Source of the DNA: Halobacillus fulvus
GTDB taxonomy: Bacteria > Bacillota > Bacilli > Bacillales > Halobacillaceae
Direction of reading: 5' to 3'
Assembly (NCBI GenBank): GCA_004078665.1
Contig: SCFO01000002.1
Location: 248,001-312,000, forward strand
DNA length: 64,000 nt
Part shown: positions 44,942 through 53,951 of the stretch, one piece after another
Layout of the letters: each line of letters opens with the position of its first letter
Numbering within the stretch: position 1 is the stretch's first letter
The notes under the pieces: generated by a model
Databases searched by the model: none
The model's input: the letters and a program-made list of their open reading frames with translations, nothing else
Told to the model about the DNA's origin: nothing
Position numbers and translations under genes: made by a program

Positions 44942-45070
44942 GGTTCCGTTGTTGATGTCAGAATAAAAGGGGCTAGAAATCACTCGCTTTCCATGGGCGG
45001 GCGCTGAGCTTCCTCCCATAGGAGTCTCGTAATTTCTAGCCCCTTTGCTCAAGAATAGTTGAACGGAAAC
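44942..45070 (-). repeat. nested inverted repeat element, copy F
   Basis: 129 bp. Outer arms GGTTCCGTT (44942-44950, one change) and AACGGAAAC (45062-45070); inner arms are a perfect 15-bp pair, AAAGGGGCTAGAAAT (44966-44980) and its complement (45032-45046). The inner arm sequence differs from those of A-D yet is fully complementary. The central part is shorter than in B. The rest of the 348-bp gap to 45275 shows no gene. Confidence 0.85.
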
Positions 45071-45274
45071 ATCATTTAAAGCGCATGTGATTGTACTGGT
45101 TGATGTGGAACGGCTAGACTCCATGAGAAAAGGACTAGGATGAGACTGAGACCAGAGGGCGTGTGTCTGAGCTGGCAGTCCATTTACCTCGGATGAAAGT
45201 GAGCCGTTTTCAGCACTTATCTGCTCTTAAACAATATTTCGTAGCTTTAAGAAGACAAAAGGGGGAGTTTTTCT

Positions 45275-45898
45275 TTGTATCGTCATTTGTTTTTGTTTGG
45301 TTCTAGCCCGCCGTTTAATCATCAGCTTGGAAAAGCATTCTCTCAGAAAGTACATCATACAAAAATCGCAATCCTCTACATAGACAGAGAAGGATCAGAG
45401 GAGTACCTTCCTAAATACATAGAAACGCTTAATATCCCCAACATTCAAACATACCCTTTAGCACTAAAAGAAGCTTATGAAGAGCACGAGGTTGAAGAGC
45501 TTAAACAGTGTGGAGGGATTATTATTGGAGGAGGGCATACTCTTTCCTATCACAAGTTCATCGTGGAAACAGAGATCGCTGACGTCATTCGAGAGCTCTT
45601 TAGTCAAGGCGTTCCTGTCGCTGGATTTTCAGCAGGGGCCTTAATCACGCCTGCCCATTGTGTCATTTCTCCAAAAGACAACGAAGAAGGGAGTCAGCTT
45701 TTAAAAGAAGGACTCGGACTGTTATCTGATGCTATCTTATCTGCACACTTTTTGGAATGGGACGAAGAAGAAGCTTTGAGAACTGCGATGCACCGCACTG
45801 AATCCTTTATCGGTTATGGAATTGCGGAGTGTTCGGGAATATATTTATGCAATGGAAAAATACGCATGAGTGAGGGATTCGTCCAAATAGAACAGTAA
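45275..45898 (+). CDS. peptidase S51 (dipeptidase E/cyanophycinase-like) family protein
   Basis: 207 aa of the class-I amidotransferase-like fold. The nucleophile elbow is AGFSAGALITP (Ser in G-F-S-A-G), with GGIIIGGGHTLSYHKF before it and SAHFLEWDEEEALR later, like PepE/cyanophycinase-related proteins. Likely a cytoplasmic serine peptidase; substrate unknown. TTG start with GGGGGAG 7 bases upstream. Confidence 0.78.
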   Translation: MYRHLFLFGSSPPFNHQLGKAFSQKVHHTKIAILYIDREGSEEYLPKYIETLNIPNIQTYPLALKEAYEEHEVEELKQCGGIIIGGGHTLSYHKFIVETEIADVIRELFSQGVPVAGFSAGALITPAHCVISPKDNEEGSQLLKEGLGLLSDAILSAHFLEWDEEEALRTAMHRTESFIGYGIAECSGIYLCNGKIRMSEGFVQIEQ

Positions 45899-45902
45899 AA
45901 GA

Positions 45903-45920
45903 CCCGCCAATAATGGCGGG
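45903..45920. terminator. hairpin between converging genes
   Basis: CCCGCCA and TGGCGGG separated by four bases; the T-tract is poor, so termination is likely but weak. Confidence 0.5.
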
Positions 45921-45931
45921 GCTTCGTGTTT

Positions 45932-46879
45932 TTATTGCTCTGTTGCAATGCGATCATATTTATCGATTTGTTTTTTGCGCACAACATCCCAGCGGTTTTC
46001 TGGATGCTCTTTGCATTCTGCTGTGCATGCTGCATGATGCTTTTCTTCGCATTCTTTACAGCAGACATATTGACGGTTACAAACAGGGTTGCTGCAGTTG
46101 ATCATGCGATCTTCTGCTTTTCCACAATGCTCGCACTCCGCAACCACTTTTTCTTCTACCTGGTTGACAGGTACTGAAATGCGCTCATCAAAGACGTACA
46201 TCTTTCCGTCAAAAAGCTCACCTTTTACTTCAGGGTCTTTTCCGTACGTCGTGATGCCGCCTTCAAGCTGATACACATCTTCTACACCGTTTTTCTTAAG
46301 GATACCTGTCAGCTTCTCACAGCGGATCCCGCCTGTGCAGTACGTCAAAACCTTTTTATCTTTCCACTGATCGGCATTTTCAGCGATCCATTCCGGGAAT
46401 TCACGGGAAGTGTCGACGTCCGGTCGAATGGCATTGCGGAAGTGACCGATGCGGTATTCATATTCGTTACGGCCATCGATGACGATCGTATCTTCGTCTT
46501 TCAGCATTTCGTTGAATTCTTTCGGCTTCAAGTGCTTACCACCGAATGTTTTCGGATCGATATCATCTTCTTCAAGGCTCCAGTTGACAAGCTCTGGCTT
46601 CACACGGCAGTGCATTTTTTTGAAGGCATGGCCATCATGTTCGTCGATCTTGAAGTGGATATCAGCGAAACGCTCATCGGAGCGTACGTAATCCATATAT
46701 TCTTCGACTTGCTCAACCGTACCTGAAACCGTTCCGTTAATCCCTTCGTGAGAAACGATGATGCGTCCTTTCAAACCAAGGTCTTTACAGAATTTCAGGT
46801 GATTTTGGCAGTATTCTTCATAATCAGGAAGGTCGACATACTTATAATACAACAGAACTCGATAATCTTTTGAGCTCAT
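45932..46879 (-). CDS. trhO: tRNA uridine-34 hydroxylase, rhodanese-like
   Basis: 315 aa. N-terminal acylphosphatase-like domain (GLKGRIIVSHEGINGTVSG), central rhodanese domain with the active cysteine in VLTYCTGGIRCEK, and a C-terminal cysteine-rich region (CEHCGKAEDRMINCSNPVCN, CCKECEEKHH) typical of the long form. It makes 5-hydroxyuridine at the tRNA wobble position in an oxygen-dependent reaction. Monocistronic. Confidence 0.9.
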   Translation of the reverse strand: MSSKDYRVLLYYKYVDLPDYEEYCQNHLKFCKDLGLKGRIIVSHEGINGTVSGTVEQVEEYMDYVRSDERFADIHFKIDEHDGHAFKKMHCRVKPELVNWSLEEDDIDPKTFGGKHLKPKEFNEMLKDEDTIVIDGRNEYEYRIGHFRNAIRPDVDTSREFPEWIAENADQWKDKKVLTYCTGGIRCEKLTGILKKNGVEDVYQLEGGITTYGKDPEVKGELFDGKMYVFDERISVPVNQVEEKVVAECEHCGKAEDRMINCSNPVCNRQYVCCKECEEKHHAACTAECKEHPENRWDVVRKKQIDKYDRIATEQ

Positions 46880-46978
46880 TGGTGATTCCTCCTATATTGA
46901 TCTATATCAAAAAATAAAAAACAGAATTGTCCATAGTCCATAATATTCGATTTAACAAAAAAATTCAAATGACAATTA

Positions 46979-48319
46979 TTATGCGCGTTCCGGACGTTTT
47001 TTCGTATATAAAAGCAGTATGAAACCAGATATGACCATGAGCAGTATCAGTGTTCCGAAAGGAAGTTGGAAGTTTTCGGCTGTATAGGGTTGCTTATATA
47101 GCTCCAGTAGAATACCTGCTAATACGGAACCCGATGCGCTTCCGATAAATTGGATCTGTTGTTTCAAACCGATTCCCGCTCCGATTTGTTCATCAGGTAA
47201 AATCCGTGATACTTCATTAGTTGAGCTTGAAGAAAGACTGGAAAAACCGAAGCTTGTGAACATGTAAGCGATCATGATCATATAAGGGCTGATTCCTGCT
47301 AAAAAGAAAAAGATGAGCGCGCTCGTCATTAATAGGACTTGCGATAACAGAAGAACCCGAATATTCCCATACGCATCAATCATCCGGCCGACATAAATAG
47401 CAGCGACCGCCGATAACATCGCACCAGGGAATATGATCAGACCAATGGCAGCAGCTCCTCTGTCATACACTTGCTCAAGCATAATCGGCATCAGGAAAAG
47501 TACGGCAAAATGCAAAGTGAATCCAAGATAGCTGATCAACACAATCTGCCTGTAATGTCTGTTTTTGACCAACTCCGGCTGGATGAATGGTGTAGAGACA
47601 CGATTAATGCGCAACCATAGTAAACTACTCGTCAACAAACCAGCGAGCAAATAATAGGACTGAAAAGTAGATACATAGAGTAAGAAAAGCGTTGCACTTC
47701 CTCCGGATAGAAGAGCACCTAGTACATCAAATCGTCCTCTGCGGATCGGCTCGTCCGGCATAAGTTTGAATAAAGCCGGGATGACAAGAAACACCATGAC
47801 AGTGACGATGAACAAGTAATTCCAATCTAGAAAATCAGTGATGAATCCACCGACGACAGGACCGAGACCGAATCCGAGTGAGGTAGCAGATGCAATCAAA
47901 GCATAGGCACTTCCACGGCGTGACATCGGAATGTATCGGCCGGCAAACACCATCGAAAGCCCTGGGATGGCAGCTGCACCTGACGCCTGAGCTAATCTAG
48001 CCAGTAATAACGTAAGGTAATTGTCAGAGAAAAAGCCAATGACGGAAGAAAGGCTAAAGATTGCGACCCCGATGGATAACAAGACGCGAATCGGCAAATA
48101 ATCCGAAAGCCTTGTATAAGTAATGGTGAAAATCGCTAAAACAATCGAATAGCCGGATACAATCCAGGCTCCTTCCGAAGGCTGTAAGGAAAAGTCTTTT
48201 AAAATCGTAGGTAAAGCAATATTAAACATTGTCGTGTTCATCACAACAATAAGAACAGAAGCACTAAGTAAAAAAATCGTACGAAAATATTCGTTTGAAG
48301 GACGTGGGGAATATTCCAT
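46979..48319 (-). CDS. MFS exporter, 14-segment TetL/QacA-like
   Basis: 446 aa with about 14 membrane segments and the DHA2/TetL arrangement: MNTTMFNIALPTILKDF near the N-terminus, ARLAQASGAAAIPGLSMVFAGRYIP (the GARYIP-like stretch of TetL) and GLGPVVGGFITDFLDW (motif C). TetL-type proteins export tetracycline-metal or Na+/K+ in exchange for protons; the substrate here is not known. Start ATG at 48319 with AGGAGGGG. Confidence 0.83.
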   Translation of the reverse strand: MEYSPRPSNEYFRTIFLLSASVLIVVMNTTMFNIALPTILKDFSLQPSEGAWIVSGYSIVLAIFTITYTRLSDYLPIRVLLSIGVAIFSLSSVIGFFSDNYLTLLLARLAQASGAAAIPGLSMVFAGRYIPMSRRGSAYALIASATSLGFGLGPVVGGFITDFLDWNYLFIVTVMVFLVIPALFKLMPDEPIRRGRFDVLGALLSGGSATLFLLYVSTFQSYYLLAGLLTSSLLWLRINRVSTPFIQPELVKNRHYRQIVLISYLGFTLHFAVLFLMPIMLEQVYDRGAAAIGLIIFPGAMLSAVAAIYVGRMIDAYGNIRVLLLSQVLLMTSALIFFFLAGISPYMIMIAYMFTSFGFSSLSSSSTNEVSRILPDEQIGAGIGLKQQIQFIGSASGSVLAGILLELYKQPYTAENFQLPFGTLILLMVISGFILLLYTKKRPERA

Positions 48320-48460
48320 CCAAACCCCTCCTTTTAATCTTTAGACACCCGAAATACTATACCACATTGCAGGGATGTTTAAAAATGTCAGTATTATTAG
48401 AAGTGTCTGTCAAAAGGTGTTTCTGTTCCTGAGAATGGCGTTCCTATTAAGCATGAAATG

Positions 48461-48493
48461 GAAAAAAACTCTGCCCGGTGATGGACAGAGTTT
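48461..48493 (-). terminator. terminator after pncA
   Basis: AAACTCTG (48466-48473) pairs with CAGAGTTT (48486-48493), with extra inner GC pairs and an A-run that becomes the U-tail on the minus strand. Confidence 0.85.
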
Positions 48494-48499
48494 AGTAGG

Positions 48500-49042
48500 T
48501 TACCTGACTTCAGCGCCTAATACAGATTCGAAGTGGCCAAGCGCCCATTCGTGACCGCTTGAATTGAAACTGGCTACGGCATCTTTATAGACGACGAGAC
48601 GATAGCCAAGCTGATACGCGTCAATCGCTGTATGGAGGACACATATATCGGTACAAACCCCTACGAGATGAACTTCCTGAATGCCACGTTCACGGAGCTT
48701 CAAATCAAGGTCTGTTCCTGCAAAGGCACTATAGCGGGTTTTATCCATAAAGTAGATTTCATCCTGCCGACTTTCATAAATCGATTGCAACTCGCCATAC
48801 AGTTTTCTGCCTTCGGTTCCTCTTAAATTGTGGGGAGGGAATAAACTTGTTTCAGGATGATGAGGATCTCCTTCCTCATGGACATCGACAGCAAAAACAA
48901 CATAGTCCTTTTGCTGAAGAAAAGCGTTCGTTTGTTTAACCAACGCCTCTTCTATATCCTGTCCGGGTCTCCCGCAGGTGAGAGCACCATTCTCAGCTAC
49001 AAAATCATTCGTGTAATCGATAGTGATCAGCGCACGTTTCAT
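48500..49042 (-). CDS. pncA: nicotinamidase
   Basis: 180-aa isochorismatase-fold cysteine hydrolase, like Bacillus PncA (183 aa). Catalytic triad residues are visible: Asp9 (ITIDYTND), Lys101 (MDKTRYSAF) and Cys130 (LVGVCTDICV); DVHEEGDPHH supplies metal ligands. It turns nicotinamide into nicotinate for NAD salvage. The MFS gene lies upstream on the same strand, with a gap of 54 bases, so they could be co-transcribed. Confidence 0.87.
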   Translation of the reverse strand: MKRALITIDYTNDFVAENGALTCGRPGQDIEEALVKQTNAFLQQKDYVVFAVDVHEEGDPHHPETSLFPPHNLRGTEGRKLYGELQSIYESRQDEIYFMDKTRYSAFAGTDLDLKLRERGIQEVHLVGVCTDICVLHTAIDAYQLGYRLVVYKDAVASFNSSGHEWALGHFESVLGAEVR

Positions 49043-49096
49043 GTCATCCCTCCTGGTTGTCTTTACACCTATCTTAACAGAAACAATGTCAGGCGG

Positions 49097-50284
49097 TTAG
49101 TAAGAATGGGCATGCTTCAACGACTCTTTGCTTTTATTTAACGCTGCGAATAGCATGATTCCACATCCGACGAGAAGAAAGCTTGTCACAAAAAATACGG
49201 ATGAAAAACCGAAAGCACCCGAAAGCATGCCACCCATAGCGGGGCCAATGATATTCCCTAAAAAGCGGATGCTTGTGTTGTACCCAAGAACTTCCCCCTG
49301 CATCGCAACAGGTGCCTCCTGACGAATGTACGCAGTGCGGACAGGTATGATTCCTCCAATCGATACCCCTAGTAAAAATCGCAGCACGACCAATTGCCAA
49401 ATATCCGTAACGAAAGCAGCCGGTAAATAAACGGCACCCGCCATAAAGAGGAGGAAAATCAAAATTTTAATATATCCTTGTCGGTCAGCAATTCTTCCCC
49501 AGCGTCTGGCCATCATTAAGTTGCCGAGTCCTGCTGCAGAAAAAGCGATCCCAGAAAATAATGCGAGATTCTCTGCCCCGTGCAATTCCTCTACAAATAG
49601 AGAGAGGATCGGCTGGATACTGAAATGAGCCACTTGGACAAACAGCGAAACGATCATAACCATCAATAATAATGGATGCTTGATGATATGGCCGAGTACC
49701 TCTTTGGAGTTGTAGCTCGTTTTCTCATCGTCCGATTCTTTTTCGATCTTCTGTTCATGGATACCGAAAAAGACGATAATCGCTGAAAGAAAAACGGTAA
49801 TCGAAACAAATTGAAAGGTCGTTGCATAGCCGATCCGATCGGCAATCCAGCCACCTAGCAAAGGACCCATCAGGCTTCCTGTAATACTGCCTGTCTGGAG
49901 CGTTCCGAGCACCTGCCCGGCCATTCTTTTTGGCGTTTGAGTTGAGATCAATGCTTGTGACATCGGGATGAATCCTGTGAACACACCCATAAACAATCGA
50001 AGCAGGAAAAGTTGCCACACCGTTGTGACGAAGCCCATTAACAGCACAGAAACAGCCAATCCCGTGGCGGACATAATCAAAATGTGCTTTCTGCCGTATT
50101 TATCTCCAATCTTCCCCCATATAGGCGAAAAAATGAACGCCGTCACAAAGGTGATCCCGAATACCCATCCGGACCAAGTCTGCACATAAGCATCCGAGAA
50201 ATCACCGAGTTCATCAATATATAAAGATATGAAAGGTAAAACCATTGTTATACTGCCAGCAATGAAAAAGTTCGCCAGCCACAT
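49097..50284 (-). CDS. MFS multidrug-type exporter (12 segments), N-terminus uncertain
   Basis: At least 395 aa with 12 membrane segments, motif A GKIGDKYGRKHIL and motif C GSITGSLMGPLLGGWIAD; drug/proton antiporter family DHA1, close to YfkF/MdtG-like proteins. The first in-frame ATG is 50284 (MWLANFF) but it has no ribosome site. The frame stays open for at least 20 codons upstream and encodes EEQRARRNLWI, which is the usual cytoplasmic N-terminus of these carriers, with AAGAAGGGA before an ATT (50329) or ATC (50326). The true start may be a rare codon. Confidence 0.78.
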   Translation of the reverse strand: MWLANFFIAGSITMVLPFISLYIDELGDFSDAYVQTWSGWVFGITFVTAFIFSPIWGKIGDKYGRKHILIMSATGLAVSVLLMGFVTTVWQLFLLRLFMGVFTGFIPMSQALISTQTPKRMAGQVLGTLQTGSITGSLMGPLLGGWIADRIGYATTFQFVSITVFLSAIIVFFGIHEQKIEKESDDEKTSYNSKEVLGHIIKHPLLLMVMIVSLFVQVAHFSIQPILSLFVEELHGAENLALFSGIAFSAAGLGNLMMARRWGRIADRQGYIKILIFLLFMAGAVYLPAAFVTDIWQLVVLRFLLGVSIGGIIPVRTAYIRQEAPVAMQGEVLGYNTSIRFLGNIIGPAMGGMLSGAFGFSSVFFVTSFLLVGCGIMLFAALNKSKESLKHAHSY

Positions 50285-50478
50285 AATCCATAAATTTCTT
50301 CGAGCACGTTGTTCTTCTGTAAGGATAATGAATCCCTTCTTCCTATTTATTTCGACACTCTAAGTATATAACACAAAAATATCCAGACATAAAGAATGGA
50401 GGACTGAGTCGAATTCTGTCTTGTTTGACAGGTGTAAGAAAAAGGTAATAACCAAATAAAAAAAGTGAGTGTTAACGG

Positions 50479-50563
50479 TTGCAAAACTTGTATATACAAA
50501 TTATAATCTTAATTAAATCATGTATATACAAGTTTGCGGCCCATGGAAATGAAAGCGTTTGAA
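50479..50563 (+). promoter_or_regulatory. treP promoter with two TreR operators and a cre
   Basis: TTGCAA (50479-50484), 17 bases, TATAAT (50502-50507). The operator TTGTATATACAA (50488-50499), the same as the known Bacillus TreR site, fills the spacer. A second, ATGTATATACAA (50520-50531), lies 32 bp away centre to centre, about three helix turns, just past the start point. TGAAAGCGTTTGAA (50550-50563) fits cre at 13 of 14. Induction by trehalose-6-phosphate and glucose repression are expected. The remaining gap from the MFS gene holds no other clear gene. Confidence 0.9.
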
Positions 50564-50680
50564 AAGGAGTGCGAATGTTCGGAAATGATAAGCTGTGAGG
50601 AAGAATGAACGAGTCATACCTCCAGCCAAACGGTTTTAAGGACGGCAAACAATCCATAACCATCAGGGAGGTAAGGAAGT

Positions 50681-52090
50681 ATGAATCATAAAAAACAGGC
50701 AGAGCAAATACTTGAAGCCATTGGCGGAAAAGAGAATTTGTCTGCTGCTACTCACTGTGTCACACGTCTCCGCCTTGCATTGAACGATGAAGGTATTGTC
50801 GATGAGAAAAAATTGAATGAGATTGACGCAGTCAAAGGTTCTTTTTCTACGAACGGTCAGTTTCAGATTGTTATAGGGCAGGGTACTGTCGATAAAGTAT
50901 ATAAAGAATTTATTGCTCTAGCTGGAGTGGGTGAGCAATCAAAAGAAGAAGTAAAAGCAGCTTCTGCTCAAAAAATGAATCCGCTCCAACGTGCGATTAA
51001 GACGTTAGCAGACATTTTCATTCCCATTTTGCCTGCCATCGTAACAGCTGGTTTACTTCTTGGGATTAATAATATTTTAACGGCTACCGGAATCTTCTGG
51101 GATGATCAATCTATTATCGATGTCTACCCACAATGGTCAGGCATTGCAAACATGATTATCATTATAGCGAACACCGCCTTCGTATTTTTACCCGGTTTAA
51201 TTGGATGGTCCGCTGTTAAAAAGTTTGGCGGTAGTCCGATTCTTGGTATAGTCATTGGTCTTGTACTGGTACACCCAGATTTATTGAATGCCTGGTCTTA
51301 TGGTGATGCGGTGCAAAATAATGAAGTACCTACATGGGACTTGTTTGGATTAACAATTGAAAAAATTGGTTATCAAGGTCAGGTATTGCCGGTTTTAGTA
51401 GCTTCTTATCTATTGACTAAAATTGAACTATCCTTGAGGAAACGCATTCCAGATAGTATTCAGCTTTTATTCGTAGGTCCGATCTCGTTGCTAGTGACAG
51501 GTTTTCTAACGTTTATTATCATTGGACCAGTTACGTTCCAAATTGGTAACTGGATCACAGATGGTCTAGTTTCTGTATTTGATACATTTGCCTGGTTAGG
51601 TGGATTGATTTATGGCGGACTCTACGGTGTACTCGTTATAACGGGGATGCACCATACTTTCTTGGCTGTGGATATCCAGCTTGTCGGTAGCACAGGTACG
51701 ACATTCCTGTGGCCGATGCTAGCACTATCCAATATTGCTCAAGGTTCGGCTGCATTTGCCATTTGGCTTGCCTCTAAAGATGAGAAGTTGAAAGGCCTTG
51801 GAGTTTCTTCCGGTATTTCCGCATGGCTCGGTGTCACTGAACCAGCATTGTTTGGGGTGAACCTTCGCTTTAAATACCCGTTTGTCATCGCCATTACATC
51901 ATCAGCGATTGCAGGTTTGTTTATATCACTTCGCGGAGTAGTTGCAAGCTCAATCGGGGTTGGGGGAGTTCCAGGAATATTCTCCATCGTACCGGAATTC
52001 TGGTTTGATTTTGCGATAGGTATGGTCATTGTAATCGTCCTGCCGCTAGTCGGTACGTACCTCTATGCTAAACGTAAAAAAGACGTTTAA
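50681..52090 (+). CDS. treP: PTS trehalose transporter EIIBC
   Basis: 469 aa in the order EIIB (1-90, phospho-cysteine in AATHCVTRLRLAL) then EIIC (about 105-469, ten segments, VTEPALFGVNLRFKYP). Imports trehalose as trehalose-6-phosphate; no EIIA domain is present. ATG at 50681 has GGGAGG 11 bases before and GGAAG nearer. First gene of treP-treA-treR under two TreR operators. Confidence 0.93.
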   Translation: MNHKKQAEQILEAIGGKENLSAATHCVTRLRLALNDEGIVDEKKLNEIDAVKGSFSTNGQFQIVIGQGTVDKVYKEFIALAGVGEQSKEEVKAASAQKMNPLQRAIKTLADIFIPILPAIVTAGLLLGINNILTATGIFWDDQSIIDVYPQWSGIANMIIIIANTAFVFLPGLIGWSAVKKFGGSPILGIVIGLVLVHPDLLNAWSYGDAVQNNEVPTWDLFGLTIEKIGYQGQVLPVLVASYLLTKIELSLRKRIPDSIQLLFVGPISLLVTGFLTFIIIGPVTFQIGNWITDGLVSVFDTFAWLGGLIYGGLYGVLVITGMHHTFLAVDIQLVGSTGTTFLWPMLALSNIAQGSAAFAIWLASKDEKLKGLGVSSGISAWLGVTEPALFGVNLRFKYPFVIAITSSAIAGLFISLRGVVASSIGVGGVPGIFSIVPEFWFDFAIGMVIVIVLPLVGTYLYAKRKKDV

Positions 52091-52102
52091 ATAAACAACA
52101 TT

Positions 52103-52135
52103 CATTCCGTGGCGGATCAGATCCTCCACGGAATG
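52103..52135 (+). other. intercistronic hairpin between treP and treA
   Basis: CATTCCGTGG and CCACGGAATG are perfect 10-bp arms around a 13-base loop, without a T-run. It may stabilise or process the treP message, or act as a partial terminator to lower treA output. Confidence 0.65.
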
Positions 52136-52242
52136 TTCCATGTTCAGATATAGAAAATAAAAGAGCATTTTCTCTTTCTATTGAGAGATTGTTTTCAAAA
52201 AACAAACGGAATTTTAAAATCTAGAGAATGGTGGTGCATACT

Positions 52243-53928
52243 ATGACAAAACAACCATGGTGGAAAAAGGCAGTCGTTTATCAAATTTATCCGAAAAGCT
52301 TCAATGACACGACAGGGAACGGTGTCGGAGACATTCAGGGAATCATCGAAAAGCTAGACTATTTAAAAGAACTTGGCGTAGATGTTTTATGGCTCACACC
52401 GATGTACAAGTCCCCGCAAAACGATAATGGATACGATATTAGCGATTACTATGACATACATGAAGAATATGGAACGATGGAGGACTTCGATCGTTTATTA
52501 GAAGAAACCCACCAGCGTGGAATGAAGCTGATTATGGATATCGTCGTCAACCACACGTCTACAGAACATCAATGGTTCCAAGAGGCGCAGAAGTCAAAGG
52601 ATAACCCTTTCCGGGACTACTACATTTGGAAAGACCCTGTAAATGGAGAAGAGCCGACAAACTGGCAGTCCAAGTTCGGAGGCAACGCATGGAAGTATGA
52701 TGAAAAAACCGGACAGTATTATCTGCACCTGTTCGATGTCACCCAGGCTGATTTGAACTGGGAAAACGAAGAAGTACGGAGCGATATCTATGAAATGATG
52801 CGCTTTTGGGCAGAAAAAGGAGTCGATGGCTTCCGTCTGGATGTCATCAATTTGATCTCCAAAAACCAAAACTTCCCAAATGATGATGGAAGCGTCGCGC
52901 CAGGCGATGGCCGCAAATTCTACACAGATGGTCCGCGTGTGCACGAATTCATGTATGAAATGAATCAGGAAGTATTTAAACCGTATGATTTGATGACAGT
53001 AGGAGAGATGTCTTCTACAACCATCGATCACTGCATCAAATACACAGCACCTGAGCGTGATGAGCTGAGTATGACGTTTAACTTCCATCACTTGAAAGTC
53101 GATTATCCGAACGGCCAGAAGTGGACGGTCGCCGATTTCGACTTTCATGAATTGAAAAATATCCTTTCTAAGTGGCAGACAGAGATGAATCAAGGGAACG
53201 GCTGGAATGCCTTGTTCTGGTGTAACCATGATCAGCCGCGCGTTCTTTCCCGCTTTGGAGACGACGTGAACTATCCGGATGAGTCTGCGAAGATGCTCGC
53301 GACAACCATCCATATGATGCAGGGTACTCCATACATTTATCAGGGAGAAGAGTTTGGAATGACGAACCCTGGTTTCGAAACGATTGATCGGTACCGTGAT
53401 GTCGAATCGTTAAACATGTACAAAGAGTTTCGCGAAAAAGGGGTGAGCGAAGAGAAAATCATCGAAATCCTTAAACAGAAATCACGGGACAATTCCCGTA
53501 CACCTGTCCAATGGAATGATGAAGCCCATGCCGGTTTTACAAATGGTACACCGTGGATTGACGTAGCTGACAATTACAAAGAAGTGAATGCAGAGACTGT
53601 AAAGAACAAAGCGGATTCTGTCTTTAGTTATTACCAACAGCTGGTCCAGCTCCGTAAAGAGAACGACATTATTACTGAAGGTGATTATCAGCACCTGACA
53701 CCTGATCATGATGAGGTGTTTGCTTACTTGAGAGAAACGGAACAAGAACAGCTGCTTGTCGTAAACAATTTCTACGGGAAAGAAACGACATTCGAAGTTC
53801 CGGAGCAAGTTAATTGGGATTATAAAAAGGACGTCATGATCACGAACTATGACGCCCCCTCTATCGAAGGTCGCTCATTAAAGCTACGCCCATATGAATC
53901 AGTGGTTTATCATATTCAAAACGACTGA
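52243..53928 (+). CDS. treA: trehalose-6-phosphate hydrolase
   Basis: 561-aa GH13 enzyme that splits trehalose-6-phosphate into glucose and glucose-6-phosphate. Catalytic residues: Asp200 (GFRLDVINL), Glu255 (TVGEMSS) and Asp330 (WCNHDQPR); N-terminal VYQIYPKSFNDTTGNGVGDI and the QPTDI-like block ENDIIT are as in TreA/TreC. ATG at 52243 is preferred over 52228 because GGTGGTG precedes it. Second gene of the trehalose operon. Confidence 0.94.
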   Translation: MTKQPWWKKAVVYQIYPKSFNDTTGNGVGDIQGIIEKLDYLKELGVDVLWLTPMYKSPQNDNGYDISDYYDIHEEYGTMEDFDRLLEETHQRGMKLIMDIVVNHTSTEHQWFQEAQKSKDNPFRDYYIWKDPVNGEEPTNWQSKFGGNAWKYDEKTGQYYLHLFDVTQADLNWENEEVRSDIYEMMRFWAEKGVDGFRLDVINLISKNQNFPNDDGSVAPGDGRKFYTDGPRVHEFMYEMNQEVFKPYDLMTVGEMSSTTIDHCIKYTAPERDELSMTFNFHHLKVDYPNGQKWTVADFDFHELKNILSKWQTEMNQGNGWNALFWCNHDQPRVLSRFGDDVNYPDESAKMLATTIHMMQGTPYIYQGEEFGMTNPGFETIDRYRDVESLNMYKEFREKGVSEEKIIEILKQKSRDNSRTPVQWNDEAHAGFTNGTPWIDVADNYKEVNAETVKNKADSVFSYYQQLVQLRKENDIITEGDYQHLTPDHDEVFAYLRETEQEQLLVVNNFYGKETTFEVPEQVNWDYKKDVMITNYDAPSIEGRSLKLRPYESVVYHIQND

Positions 53929-53951
53929 TAGAATAAAGCTGGTGATAAAAA

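Noticed and set aside
52594-53313. 239-codon minus-strand frame
   Set aside because: It is antisense to treA, which has all catalytic motifs; the antisense product has no recognisable family or ribosome site.
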